A stretch of DNA of 34,954 nt, taken from Nitrospira sp. LK70. Its GTDB lineage: Bacteria; Nitrospirota; Nitrospiria; Nitrospirales; Nitrospiraceae. Positions within the stretch are counted from its first letter, which is position 1; each line of letters opens with the position of its first letter. This document shows, piece by piece, positions 1 through 6,302 of this stretch. A program made the position numbers and the translations under genes. Location: positions 1 through 34,954 of the forward strand of contig PHGD01000039.1 in the NCBI GenBank assembly GCA_011090425.1, written 5' to 3'. The notes under the pieces were generated by a model that was given only the letters and a program-made list of their open reading frames with translations, made no database searches and was not told where the DNA came from.

Positions 1-126
1 TATCGCATCGAGTGCTTCTTCAACAAGCTGAAGCACTATCGCGCGGTTGCCACCCGTTATGCCAAACGGGCCCGCAACTTCGCGAGTCTTATCTATCTGG
101 CCGCGTCCGTGCTCTGGATGAAATGA
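1..126 (+). CDS. IS5-family transposase, C-terminal fragment
   Basis: This open frame enters from the left edge and stops at TGA 124-126, giving 41 residues. The pattern ECFFNKLKHYRAVATRY followed by a hydrophobic AASVLWMK end is the typical last segment of IS5-type DDE transposases. It contains the catalytic Glu of the DDE triad and the basic helix after it (E-x2-F-N-K-L-K-x2-R). The protein would catalyse cut-and-paste transposition of its element. The N-terminus and the two catalytic Asp lie outside the window, so whether the copy is intact cannot be judged. Confidence 0.8.
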   Translation, partial: YRIECFFNKLKHYRAVATRYAKRARNFASLIYLAASVLWMK

Positions 127-140
127 ATGTCAACAGACTC
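1..140 (+). mobile_element. IS5-family insertion sequence, right end only
   Basis: The window opens inside an insertion sequence. A transposase C-terminus (1-126) is followed after two bases by GTCAACAGACTC (129-140). The reverse complement of that run, GAGTCTGTTGAC, looks like the terminal inverted repeats of the IS427/IS1031 subgroup of IS5. The next bases are TAG, compatible with the short TNA-type targets of that subgroup. The left end lies outside the window, so neither the repeat pair nor the target duplication can be verified. The subgroup assignment rests on memory of typical ends. Confidence 0.6.
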
Positions 141-551
141 TAGATATTCTTGTAGCCAAAGTCTACATCGAGGTCCTGCGCTTCGGGGCGAGATGCTACA
201 GATGTCTGTTTGCAGGAAGATGGGTCGGGGTCAACGGCACTTCATCGAGTGAAAGATGAGACCGACACAGACACCAGAAATAGCGACAACAGTTTGAGTC
301 GGTCGGCCGATAGTGAGACATAAAAGGGACCCGGCACCTTCATCAGGCCCTTGTTCTTCCGGCGTGCACAGCGCTCCGGCGCAGACTGCGGACCACGAAT
401 GCCATTGAACCTTGTTTCGTGAACATGCAGAATAGAGATCATGTCGATTTCAGAAAACGCTGCCGTTTCCGTTCGAGCCGTTCGAGATCAAGATTGGTGA
501 GCCCATCCAGCGGACGTTGCGAGCAGCCTCCCCATATGCCCCGAGCGCAGC
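141..551. other. Intergenic stretch without a supported gene
   Basis: About 410 bases lie between the IS5 end and the dioxygenase gene. Short open frames exist on the minus strand (242-442 and 450-665) but show no family motif and no convincing ribosome binding site. Near 330-345 there is GGGACCCGGCACCTT, similar to motifs often found around REP-associated transposase remnants. The promoter of the downstream operon should lie here, but I see no clear -35/-10 pair. Confidence 0.4.
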
Positions 552-1409
552 ATGAGCATTGAGCCGCCATCTTCGCCAGCCGGCCGGCAGTTGACATACG
601 GTGATTATCTTCGGATCAGCGAACTGTTGCGCCTGCAATCTCCCCTCTCCTCGCCGATGGCCCATGACGAATTACTTTTTATCATCATTCATCAGACCTA
701 CGAGCTCTGGTTCAAGTTGTTATTGCACGAGCTGGATGCGGTCGTGATGAATCTACGGGCCACGACCAGGCGGCCTGGTTCGCGAGACGAGGTGTATGAA
801 GCGGCTCGCTTGTTAAGACGCTGCACCGAGATCGCCAGACTCCTGGTCGAACAATTCACCGTCCTGGAAACGATGCTGCCGACCCACTTCCTGGCCTTTC
901 GCGATCGGCTGCGGCCCGCGAGCGGGTTTCAGTCCGAACAGTTTCGCGAGCTGGAGTTCCTCTGCGGTCTCAAGGATGAGCGAATGTTGGACCTGCACGA
1001 GCCGGCCCCGGAGCTGTTCGCCGCGCTTCAGCGGCGGCTGCGGGAGCCGTCCCTCCGCGATGTACTGTTCGAAGCGCTGGCGACAATGGACATGGCACCT
1101 CCGATGTCCCAGGACGCTGCGGAGAGCGAGCGTTTCCGGTTGCGGGCCCAGATGATCGTCGCGGTGTATCGGAAAGAGGGGGAGCATCTCGATTGGATTG
1201 ACGTCTGTGAACGATTGACGGAGTTCGATGAGCTGCTCGTCGCCTGGCGCCTGCGGCACATTCAAATGGTGGAACGGACCATCGGGATGAGCCGGGGGAC
1301 CGGGGGCAGCAGCGGCGCCTCCTATCTTAGAGCGACCTTGGATAAGAAGTTCTTTCCTGAACTGTGGGAAGCCCGGTCCCTCATGTGTGAAGACCAGCAT
1401 GGATCGTGA
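552..1409 (+). CDS. kynA: Tryptophan 2,3-dioxygenase
   Basis: This 285-residue cytosolic heme enzyme opens the indole ring of L-tryptophan with O2 to give N-formylkynurenine, the first step of the kynurenine pathway. Family motifs are present in order: YGDYLRISELL near 16-26, then HDELLFIIIHQTYELWFK with the distal His at about 47, then R117 and the ASGFQSEQFRELEFL block at 123-137 that bind substrate. The proximal heme ligand is His236 in RHIQMVERTIG, followed by GTGGSSGASYLR and the FFPELWEAR end. Length and motifs match a complete bacterial enzyme. The ribosome binding site before ATG 552 is weak, but downstream starts would lose the conserved N-terminal motif. The gene overlaps the kynureninase gene by 4 nt, so the two are translationally coupled. 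Confidence 0.93.
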   Translation: MSIEPPSSPAGRQLTYGDYLRISELLRLQSPLSSPMAHDELLFIIIHQTYELWFKLLLHELDAVVMNLRATTRRPGSRDEVYEAARLLRRCTEIARLLVEQFTVLETMLPTHFLAFRDRLRPASGFQSEQFRELEFLCGLKDERMLDLHEPAPELFAALQRRLREPSLRDVLFEALATMDMAPPMSQDAAESERFRLRAQMIVAVYRKEGEHLDWIDVCERLTEFDELLVAWRLRHIQMVERTIGMSRGTGGSSGASYLRATLDKKFFPELWEARSLMCEDQHGS

Positions 1410-2605
1410 CGACGATGGATGAACTGCTGTCGTACCGGAAGGATTTCCCCATCCTTGACCGGACCATCTACATGATCAGTCACTCGTTGGGTGCGATGCC
1501 GGTTCGCGTGTACGACCGTCTGCGCGAGTTCGCCGATCTCTGGGCCACGCGCGGCATCAGGGCATGGGCCGAGGGCTGGTGGGAAATGCCGGTGAGCACC
1601 GGCGACAAGGTCGCCCGCATCATCGGTGCCGATCCAGGGACCGTGGTGATGCACCAGAACGTGTCCGTCTGTCAGTCGCTCATCGCCTCCTGCTTTGATC
1701 TGACCCAGAAGCGCAACAAAGTGGTCTACGAAGCCTTGAATTTCCCTTCCGTGATGTATGTCTACGAGGCGCATGTCCGCGCCGCCGGAGCACGCCTTGT
1801 TGTGGTTCCCAGCGATGACGGTCTGTCCATCGATACGGAGCGTCTGCTGGACACCATTGACGAGGAGACGCTCCTGGTGCCGATCTCGCACGTGTTGTTC
1901 AAGAGTGCGTACATTCAGGATGTCCAGGCCGTCGTTCGCAAGGCCCATTCGGTGGGTGCGAAGGTCGTATTGGACGTCTACCAGTCGGCAGGGACCGTGC
2001 CCCTTGACGTCAAGTCGCTGGAGGTCGATTTTGTGGTGGGCGGGTCCGTCAAATGGCTCTGCGGTGGTCCCGGCGCCGGATTCCTCTACGTGCATCCGGC
2101 GCTGCACCGAAAACTGGAGCCGAAGCTGACCGGGTGGATGGCGCATCGAGAACCCTTTGCCTTTGAGCCCGGCTCCATCACCTATGCTTCCGACATCCAC
2201 CGTTTTCTCCACGGATCGCCCGGCATCCCGGCGTTGTATGCGGCGGAAAGCGGCTACGAGACCATTCTTGCGGCCGGCGTCGGGAAGATTCGGGCAAAAT
2301 CGATCCGGCAAACCTCCCGGTTGGTCGCGCTGGCGGATCAGTATGGATGGCAGGTGAGGTCGCCGCGGGACACAACAAGGCGGGGCGGCATGGTCGCGGT
2401 CGAGGTTCCTCATGCGGCCGCCGTGGTGCGTGAGCTGGCCCGCCGCGACATCCTTGTGGACTTTCGTCCCGGCGTCGGCATTCGAATCGCGCCGCACTTC
2501 TATACCGCCGATGACGAGATCGACGCTACGATGCAGGCCATCCACTCCATCCTCGAGACCAAGGCCTATGAGCCGCATCTATCGGGAGGCGGCGCACAAT
2601 TCTAG
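1406..2605 (+). CDS. kynU: Kynureninase (PLP-dependent, aminotransferase class V fold)
   Basis: This 399-residue fold-type I PLP enzyme is predicted to hydrolyse kynurenine to anthranilate and alanine. The GTG start at 1406 lies inside the dioxygenase stop (GTGA). The cofactor Asp is about D190 in VLDVYQSAG, and the Schiff-base Lys is about K216 in GGSVKWLCGGPGAGFLYV. This Trp-Leu-Cys-Gly-Gly-Pro-Gly block and the RGIRAWAEGWW segment near 49-59 are typical of kynureninases. Pairing with tryptophan dioxygenase supports the function. A specialised cysteine desulfurase/lyase relative is the main alternative and is less likely in this context. No formamidase (KynB), which would link the two reactions, is encoded in the window. 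Confidence 0.88.
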   Translation: MTTMDELLSYRKDFPILDRTIYMISHSLGAMPVRVYDRLREFADLWATRGIRAWAEGWWEMPVSTGDKVARIIGADPGTVVMHQNVSVCQSLIASCFDLTQKRNKVVYEALNFPSVMYVYEAHVRAAGARLVVVPSDDGLSIDTERLLDTIDEETLLVPISHVLFKSAYIQDVQAVVRKAHSVGAKVVLDVYQSAGTVPLDVKSLEVDFVVGGSVKWLCGGPGAGFLYVHPALHRKLEPKLTGWMAHREPFAFEPGSITYASDIHRFLHGSPGIPALYAAESGYETILAAGVGKIRAKSIRQTSRLVALADQYGWQVRSPRDTTRRGGMVAVEVPHAAAVVRELARRDILVDFRPGVGIRIAPHFYTADDEIDATMQAIHSILETKAYEPHLSGGGAQF

Positions 2606-2645
2606 CCGGATGCAGAAACCTCTGTTTTCAAGCATGGTCATCTCG

Positions 2646-2705
2646 AAAAAAGACTCCCGGTACCGTTGCTCTCTTTGCGCGGATCAGGAATTGCGCACCT
2701 CGCGC
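2646..2705 (+). repeat. Direct repeat, left copy of a gapped pair
   Basis: AAAAAGACTCCCGG (about 2647-2660) and GGATCAGGAATTGCGCACCT followed by CGCGC (2681-2705) recur in the same order and orientation at 5402-5415 and 5467-5491. In this copy the two blocks lie about 20 bp apart; in the right copy about 51 bp apart. The pair brackets the UDG-like, HTH and DUF genes. It could be decayed copies of a mobile gene or the flanks of an insertion. Confidence 0.6.
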
Positions 2706-2797
2706 AGCACCAGGGTCTCCTAATTGGGAAGAAGCGGTGGCGGTGACAGGCACCAAACAAGGCCGGTCCGTAAACCAGCAGCCCGGTCGAACACGAG

Positions 2798-2804
2798 GTT
2801 AGGC
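2798..2804 (-). other. Integron-like core site at the end of the UDG-like gene
   Basis: The plus strand reads GTTAGGC here; the minus strand reads GCCTAAC, matching the RYYYAAC core that begins an integron attC site. The TAA inside it is the stop codon of the UDG-like gene, as is common in integron cassettes. A full attC palindrome after this core is not recognisable: the sequence runs into GC-rich DNA and the GGTGACAGGCACC run near 2740, so a site, if real, may be truncated. Confidence 0.4.
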
Positions 2805-3416
2805 TGTTGCAAGCGCGCCGAGCAGCTCTCCAATATGCATCCGCATCTCTACTTCCCACTGCATTGTTGGGTACTTGGTTGCCATGATGGTGTACTGGCG
2901 GCCGTTGACAACAGCACGACTGAGTCGTCCAAGCGCCAGAGGCTGGTCCATAGTCCAGTCGTTGCCAATGTCGAGAAGCACGGGGTGAACGATGTTTGCG
3001 CTCAAGCCACAAATCGCAACGGGGCAAAGCACGTCGATCTCGCGGGCAAGGAAGCGCCGGGCACAGGCTTCGGATACTCTATGGTCCGGCTTGTGAGTCC
3101 CTTGGATTCCACACGTCGCTGTGTGCACGAGGAAGAACCCTTGGTCAAGAAAGTCTGAGATCGACGTCAGGCGAACACCGATCGAGGCAAGCACTCTGAA
3201 GAGACCAAGGCGAAGATTGTCGTGAGGGTCAGTGTAGAAATGACACCCCCGCTTCGGCGGTGCCACTCCAATAAAAAGTATCCTGAGCGGGTCGGGCGGG
3301 ACGACGCCGTGCGGATAGATCAGGCCGGGCGGGCAATCCACCGGAAGTTCGCTGATCGCGGTGCGACACGCGACGCAAGAAGTAACCTCACTCTGCAAGG
3401 CTTGCCAGGAAATCAT
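2799..3416 (-). CDS. Divergent uracil-DNA-glycosylase-superfamily protein with likely Fe-S cluster
   Basis: This 205-residue protein looks like the iron-sulfur branch of the uracil-DNA glycosylase superfamily. A CVAC pair (C14, C17) is followed by IGVAPPKRGCHFY (about 49-61), where the family has its G-E/L-A-P-G catalytic loop. Later C102 and C118 give the C-x2-C ... C-x15-C spacing of the 4Fe-4S ligands in family 4/5 enzymes. The second catalytic motif, normally HPS/HPA, appears as TKYPTMQW near 180-187 and lacks the His, so activity on uracil is doubtful. Start ATG 3416 has no Shine-Dalgarno sequence, but GTTAGGC lies 10 nt before it and the stop lies inside GCCTAAC. Confidence covers the fold, not the substrate. 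Confidence 0.55.
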   Translation of the reverse strand: MISWQALQSEVTSCVACRTAISELPVDCPPGLIYPHGVVPPDPLRILFIGVAPPKRGCHFYTDPHDNLRLGLFRVLASIGVRLTSISDFLDQGFFLVHTATCGIQGTHKPDHRVSEACARRFLAREIDVLCPVAICGLSANIVHPVLLDIGNDWTMDQPLALGRLSRAVVNGRQYTIMATKYPTMQWEVEMRMHIGELLGALATA

Positions 3417-3426
3417 ACGGTTTGCA

Positions 3427-3480
3427 GCCTAACGTTCCGGTTCACGTGCCTGCGTAGCAGGTCGCTTGGAACCGGTAAGC
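3427..3480 (-). other. attC-like hairpin site upstream of the UDG-like gene
   Basis: Read on the minus strand, this 54-bp stretch ends in GTGAACCGGAACGTTAGGC, which resembles the right half of an integron attC site (L box, spacer, GTTRRRY core). It contains nested inverted repeats: CCGGTTC pairs with GAACCGG, and inside that CCTGC pairs with GCAGG around a 3-nt loop. The opposite core would be GCTTACC, two mismatches from ideal. It lies 10 bp before the start of the UDG-like gene, where a cassette boundary is expected. No integron integrase is visible in the window. Confidence 0.4.
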
Positions 3481-3556
3481 CCGCAGCTTCCACCAGTTCC
3501 GACACACTACACAGGGCCGTCATACAACGGTTCGTATATCGTCATTGTGCTCAGGA

Positions 3557-3931
3557 TTAAGGGACAGCAAATGTCTTGTGTTTGTGCGGCCCGCCTGTAC
3601 AGACTGCCGATGCCGTTCTTGCCGGCACCTCAATAAGGACCTCGGGATGACGCTCGGCAATCTTCAAGAGCTGCTTGGCGGCGCCGGAAGGCTTACGGCG
3701 GCCTTGCTCCCATTGTTCCAGAGTGCGCTTCGAAACACCCAGTGCTGCGGCAAACTTAGCCTGCGATAGCCCGCTCTTGAGCCGCACGCGAATGACGTAC
3801 GACTTGGCGTCAACTCTCGTCCTCTTGCCCCCACCAGCTTTAATCTCCCGTATGCCGTCCAGGACTTCTTGCCACACATCGCGTTTGGCCTCGAATTTGG
3901 CGAGGGTCTTGCCGGTTAGTTTTTTACCCAT
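3557..3931 (-). CDS. XRE-family HTH antitoxin-like regulator (orphan)
   Basis: This 124-residue protein has a Cro/CI helix-turn-helix at about 48-95, with GLSQAKFAAALGVSKRTLEQWEQG as the two core helices. The fold and the lysine-rich N-terminus match antitoxins of RelE/HigB-like modules of the HigA/NadS type, which bind their own operator. ATG 3931 follows a GAAGG ribosome site. No RelE-type toxin lies next to it; its neighbours are another HTH gene and the UDG-like gene. The last 20 or so residues after EVPA are not typical of the family and may come from a lost stop. A second, truncated copy of its first 30 codons lies at 6473-6561. Confidence 0.8.
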   Translation of the reverse strand: MGKKLTGKTLAKFEAKRDVWQEVLDGIREIKAGGGKRTRVDAKSYVIRVRLKSGLSQAKFAAALGVSKRTLEQWEQGRRKPSGAAKQLLKIAERHPEVLIEVPARTASAVCTGGPHKHKTFAVP

Positions 3932-3994
3932 CTCGGAATACCTTCAACGGGCTGAACTTCTGCGTATGGTTCGGCGTCTCCGTAGTAAGGCGAT

Positions 3995-4342
3995 TTATGC
4001 GGCGTGGAGGAGGAACTCGACTTTCACGGAATCGAACGGAAAAATTACCCCACCATCCTTGCCACGATCGAGAACTCCGGCGTTCAACAGCGCCGTCACG
4101 TCCGTGTGGACGGCCTTCACATCTCGCCCCACACGGCGAGCCACTTCGCGAATCGACAGAGGACCGGTTCCGCACATCGCCTTCAGTAATTGCCAGCGCT
4201 TGGCCGTCAGTACTTTCCACAGCAGTTCCGGCGTGGCGAACGTAATGCGCGCGGCTTTCTCACCCTTCCTTGTTTTCCAGACACGGACAAAGTCAGCCAT
4301 GGCTTCGTTTGGGGAGCGAACGTCAAGAACGACGGTTTTCAC
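3995..4342 (-). CDS. Winged-helix antitoxin-like regulator (COG4190 type)
   Basis: This 115-residue protein resembles the MarR-like COG4190 family. After an N-terminal MADFVRVWKTR region comes a winged helix with GPLSIREVARRVGRDVKAVHTDVTALLNAGVL (about 60-91), then the strand G-V-I-F-P-F-D. Members usually sit behind a TumE/DUF6516-type toxin and act as DNA-binding antitoxins. No such toxin is present; the upstream genes are the DUF4160/DUF2442 pair, 62 bp away. The GTG start at 4342 follows AAGGTGG at good spacing. It may be an orphan antitoxin or may have been recruited to regulate this small-gene cluster. Confidence 0.75.
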   Translation of the reverse strand: MKTVVLDVRSPNEAMADFVRVWKTRKGEKAARITFATPELLWKVLTAKRWQLLKAMCGTGPLSIREVARRVGRDVKAVHTDVTALLNAGVLDRGKDGGVIFPFDSVKVEFLLHAA

Positions 4343-4404
4343 GGTTCCACCTTATCATCAGGTAACTCCGGCCGGTTGTTAACATAAGCACTTAAGGGCG
4401 AATG

Positions 4405-4695
4405 TCAGGGGCGCGCCGCTTGCGGCTTGTCCCGCTGAAGTGCTCCGTTAGGGCCGGCATCAACTGGGACGAGTTCGGCAAGTAAGGTTTCCGGTGCAAT
4501 GTCCTGTTGGTGAGGCCACGTCACGGCGCCGAAAACGATGCCCACCTGCCTGAAATAATCAGGGTTGCGCAATTCACGAAACACGCCGTGGTCAAGATAC
4601 GGTTTGACATCGAAGATGCCTCGCCGACCATCGACGATTTCCACGTACAGACGGTAATCTGGAAGCGGCATGACATTTTTTACATCCCAATACAT
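4405..4695 (-). CDS. DUF2442 protein
   Basis: This protein of about 96 residues carries the DUF2442 signature: PLPDYRLYVEIVDGRRGIFDV, then YLDHGVFRELRNPDYFRQV, and a W-P-x2-Q-D-I-x-P-E-T end. Such proteins are usually encoded directly after a DUF4160 protein, as here, and are regarded as a toxin-antitoxin-like pair of unproven biochemistry. I chose ATG 4695 over 4719 because AAGGTGG lies just upstream and family members start with a short lead into the V-x-P-L-P-D-Y motif. The gene lies inside the overlong 3' part of the DUF4160 frame. About 20 extra C-terminal residues (after LLAEL) look non-homologous. Confidence 0.8.
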   Translation of the reverse strand: MYWDVKNVMPLPDYRLYVEIVDGRRGIFDVKPYLDHGVFRELRNPDYFRQVGIVFGAVTWPHQQDIAPETLLAELVPVDAGPNGALQRDKPQAARP

Positions 4696-4972
4696 GGCTG
4701 CCACCTTGGAGGGGATCAATTTTGTATGGATGTTCTCCGCTGACAGCGAGTTCCCAATCGGCCATCAATTCATCTCGGCGCAGTTCGATCCATGCTTGAA
4801 CGAGGCGCAATTGCTTGCGTGGCATCTCACCGGCAAGGATTTCGGCATCTCCAATACCGATCGATGCCTCGAACTCTCCATATCTGGCGTGGATGTGAGG
4901 CAGATTGTGATGCTTGCTGTCGAGCAAGTACATGCGAATGATGATGCCGTAAAACATCGAAATGATCGGCAT
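4592..4972 (-). CDS. DUF4160 protein
   Basis: The first ~88 residues match DUF4160: MPIISMFYGIIIRMYLLD, then H-N-L-P-H-I-H-A-R-Y-G-E-F-E-A, then GEMPRKQLRLVQAWIELRRDELMADWELA and a KIDPL end. The residues after DPL are cysteine- and arginine-rich. They run through the DUF2442 gene in another frame, so the original stop was probably lost and the protein has about 38 foreign residues. AGGAAC before ATG 4972 supports the start. With DUF2442 it forms a commonly paired module thought to behave like a toxin-antitoxin system; which partner is toxic is unknown. GGCTAAC, one base off an integron core, lies 21 bp upstream (4994-5000). Confidence 0.78.
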   Translation of the reverse strand: MPIISMFYGIIIRMYLLDSKHHNLPHIHARYGEFEASIGIGDAEILAGEMPRKQLRLVQAWIELRRDELMADWELAVSGEHPYKIDPLQGGSHVLGCKKCHAASRLPSVRGNRRWSARHLRCQTVS

Positions 4973-5167
4973 GGGCTGTTCCTGTGAACTGGCGGCTAAC
5001 TTATGGACTAACTGGTTCTGTATAAGAACTCGGACTGGGGAAAAGACAGTATAAGTCCCTGTCAGCTTCCTCGCAATAGAACGGCGGAACCTGTTTTCTA
5101 TATTGGGCGGGGTTGGACTGTCGTCTTGACTCTCGTCTGGCTGCTATGGTTAGGTCCCGCCACTACA

Positions 5168-5392
5168 ATGATGCTGCTTCGCACTGTCCTTACACTCAGC
5201 TTGCTCTCATTCTTGCTCTTCTCCCTTGGCTGTCAAAAAGAGAGCGAGTCCATCGTGTCGATCGCGATTCCTCCGACGAACGCGAAGATCCTCTACATCG
5301 CCACAAATGATGCGGTTTACAAGTCCCGTGATTGCGGTGGAACTTGCAATATGTTTAAGAGGTTCGAGCCTTATATATTCATTCATGCATAG
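5168..5392 (+). pseudogene. Truncated second copy of the propeller lipoprotein gene
   Basis: This is a broken paralogue of the gene at 7371-8417. Both share the upstream run CTATGGTTAGGTCCCGCCACTA, a lipoprotein signal peptide (here ending FSLGC), and then QKESE-S/A-IVSIA, PTNAKILY and ATNDAVYKSRD in nearly the same DNA sequence. After about 60 residues the similarity stops: the expected GGGTWERF becomes GGTCNMFK, and the frame ends at TAG 5390-5392 without any further repeats. The second to seventh blades are missing, so a folded propeller is impossible. The copy keeps the signal peptide, so a short secreted peptide could still be made if it is transcribed. Confidence 0.85.
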
Positions 5393-5401
5393 CCATATCA
5401 C

Positions 5402-5491
5402 AAAAAGACTCCCGGCATGTTTACAGTCTCAGTCGATCCTGTGCGGCACGTCACTCAGCGGCTTGTGGATCAGGAATTGCGCACCTCGCGC
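5402..5491 (+). repeat. Direct repeat, right copy of a gapped pair
   Basis: This is the partner of 2646-2705: AAAAAGACTCCCGG at 5402-5415 and the 25-bp GGATCAGG...CGCGC block at 5467-5491, separated here by 51 bp. It starts directly after the truncated lipoprotein copy and overlaps the small frame at 5417-5587. Confidence 0.6.
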
Positions 5492-5587
5492 CTCTATGGT
5501 CGGCCCGTGGAGGACGAAGGTTATGTTGAGCTGGCCGGCTACGTCGAACGCCTCAAGCTGGAGAGAATAAGGATGACAGGCGCTTGA
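5417..5587 (+). pseudogene. Short open frame, likely a gene fragment
   Basis: This frame of 56 codons starts MFTVSVDPVRHV and ends VERLKLERIRMTGA. Its middle (RLVDQELRTSRLYGRPVEDE) looks like real protein sequence, charged and without stops. The corresponding DNA block recurs at 2681-2705 inside non-coding sequence, so both are probably remains of one larger gene I cannot name. No ribosome binding site was found. Treat it as a fragment, not as an expressed gene. Confidence 0.35.
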
Positions 5588-5671
5588 TCCGGCTACGAGT
5601 GAGATTGCATGATTCGATCGTCGCTGCCTGGAGCCACAAGCTGTCAGAGGAACGGCGGAGGCCGGCCGCTG

Positions 5672-6127
5672 TCAGTCGATGATTTCCACTTTCTTTCCCA
5701 TGGCCTTGGCGCGCTTAAGGCATTCTGCGTCGGTCACCGAACAACGGAGCGTGTCGAGTTCGGTTTCCTCGACGATCTCGATCTTCTTGCCTTGCGCCTT
5801 GGCCTGTTTGAGACAGGCTGTATCCGTGACGACGCACTTGGCTGTATCCGACAGGGCAGGCTGGTTGACGATCGACACCTGCTTGCCTTGATCTCTGGCC
5901 CGCTTCAGGCACGCCTGATCGGTGGCGACGCACTGTACGGTCTCTTCCGTTTTGTTGATCGCCTTGTCAATGGATTGGTCGATGCGCTGGTTCATGCGGT
6001 CTTGGGCCTTGCGCTCAGCGCTATCTACCGCGCGGTCAAACATCTTATCAAAGAGACCATCGGCTTGAGCTGTTCCGGCAGTGAAGGCTATGACAACCGA
6101 GAGACCGACCACCCAATGGATCTTCAT
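5672..6127 (-). CDS. Secreted protein with three cysteine-pair repeats
   Basis: This 151-residue protein has a clear signal peptide (MKIHWVVGLSVVIAFTAGTAQA, cleavage likely after about residue 22). A highly charged helix follows (about 24-62, FDKMFDRAVDSAERKAQDRM). Then come three tandem repeats beginning at C66, C98 and C129. The unit is C-V-x-T-D-x-x-C-L-K-x-A-K-x-x-G-K-x-V-x-I-V, with a period of 31-32 residues. Each unit holds one C-x6-C pair, possibly a disulfide in the periplasm or a metal or heme site; a CXXCH heme motif is absent. AAGGAGG before ATG 6127 is a strong ribosome site. I do not recognise the family and assign no function. It stands alone, with no operon partner. Confidence 0.8.
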   Translation of the reverse strand: MKIHWVVGLSVVIAFTAGTAQADGLFDKMFDRAVDSAERKAQDRMNQRIDQSIDKAINKTEETVQCVATDQACLKRARDQGKQVSIVNQPALSDTAKCVVTDTACLKQAKAQGKKIEIVEETELDTLRCSVTDAECLKRAKAMGKKVEIID

Positions 6128-6302
6128 CGCGACGCCTCCTTAAGGGATAAGCTGGCAGCACGACTCTAGCACAGCAGAAAGGGCAGACCAAGAGAGAGCT
6201 GGATTAGAGCGTGCCGCCGGCGACCATTGCTGGATTACACGGAAGAAGAGGGAAACCACCGCGTCGGAAACGTGCCAACCGGAAACCTCTTGCTGTCAAG
6301 AC
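6128..6302. other. Intergenic region upstream of the three-repeat protein
   Basis: No gene is seen here. It must contain the promoter of the minus-strand secreted protein gene; no clear -35/-10 pair was identified. The next 300 bp hold only antitoxin remnants. Confidence 0.3.

Noticed and set aside
242-442. Minus-strand frame of 66 codons
   Set aside because: It has no ribosome site or family motif, and its sequence includes the GTGCCGGGTCCC-type repeat motif. Probably non-coding.
450-665. Minus-strand frame ending NGSNGNGSVF
   Set aside because: It overlaps the strongly supported dioxygenase gene, and only the last few residues look protein-like. No start or family.
1322-2578. Minus-strand frame of 418 codons over the kynureninase gene
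   Set aside because: High-GC antisense shadow with a His/Asp/Gly-rich, motif-free translation.
2724-3158. Plus-strand frame of 144 codons antisense to the UDG-like gene
   Set aside because: It shows no protein features; the minus-strand frame has family motifs and cassette-like borders.
4378-4384. GTTAACA as another integron core between DUF2442 and the HTH gene
   Set aside because: It does not fit GTTRRRY (A-A-C-A instead of R-R-R-Y) and no palindrome surrounds it.
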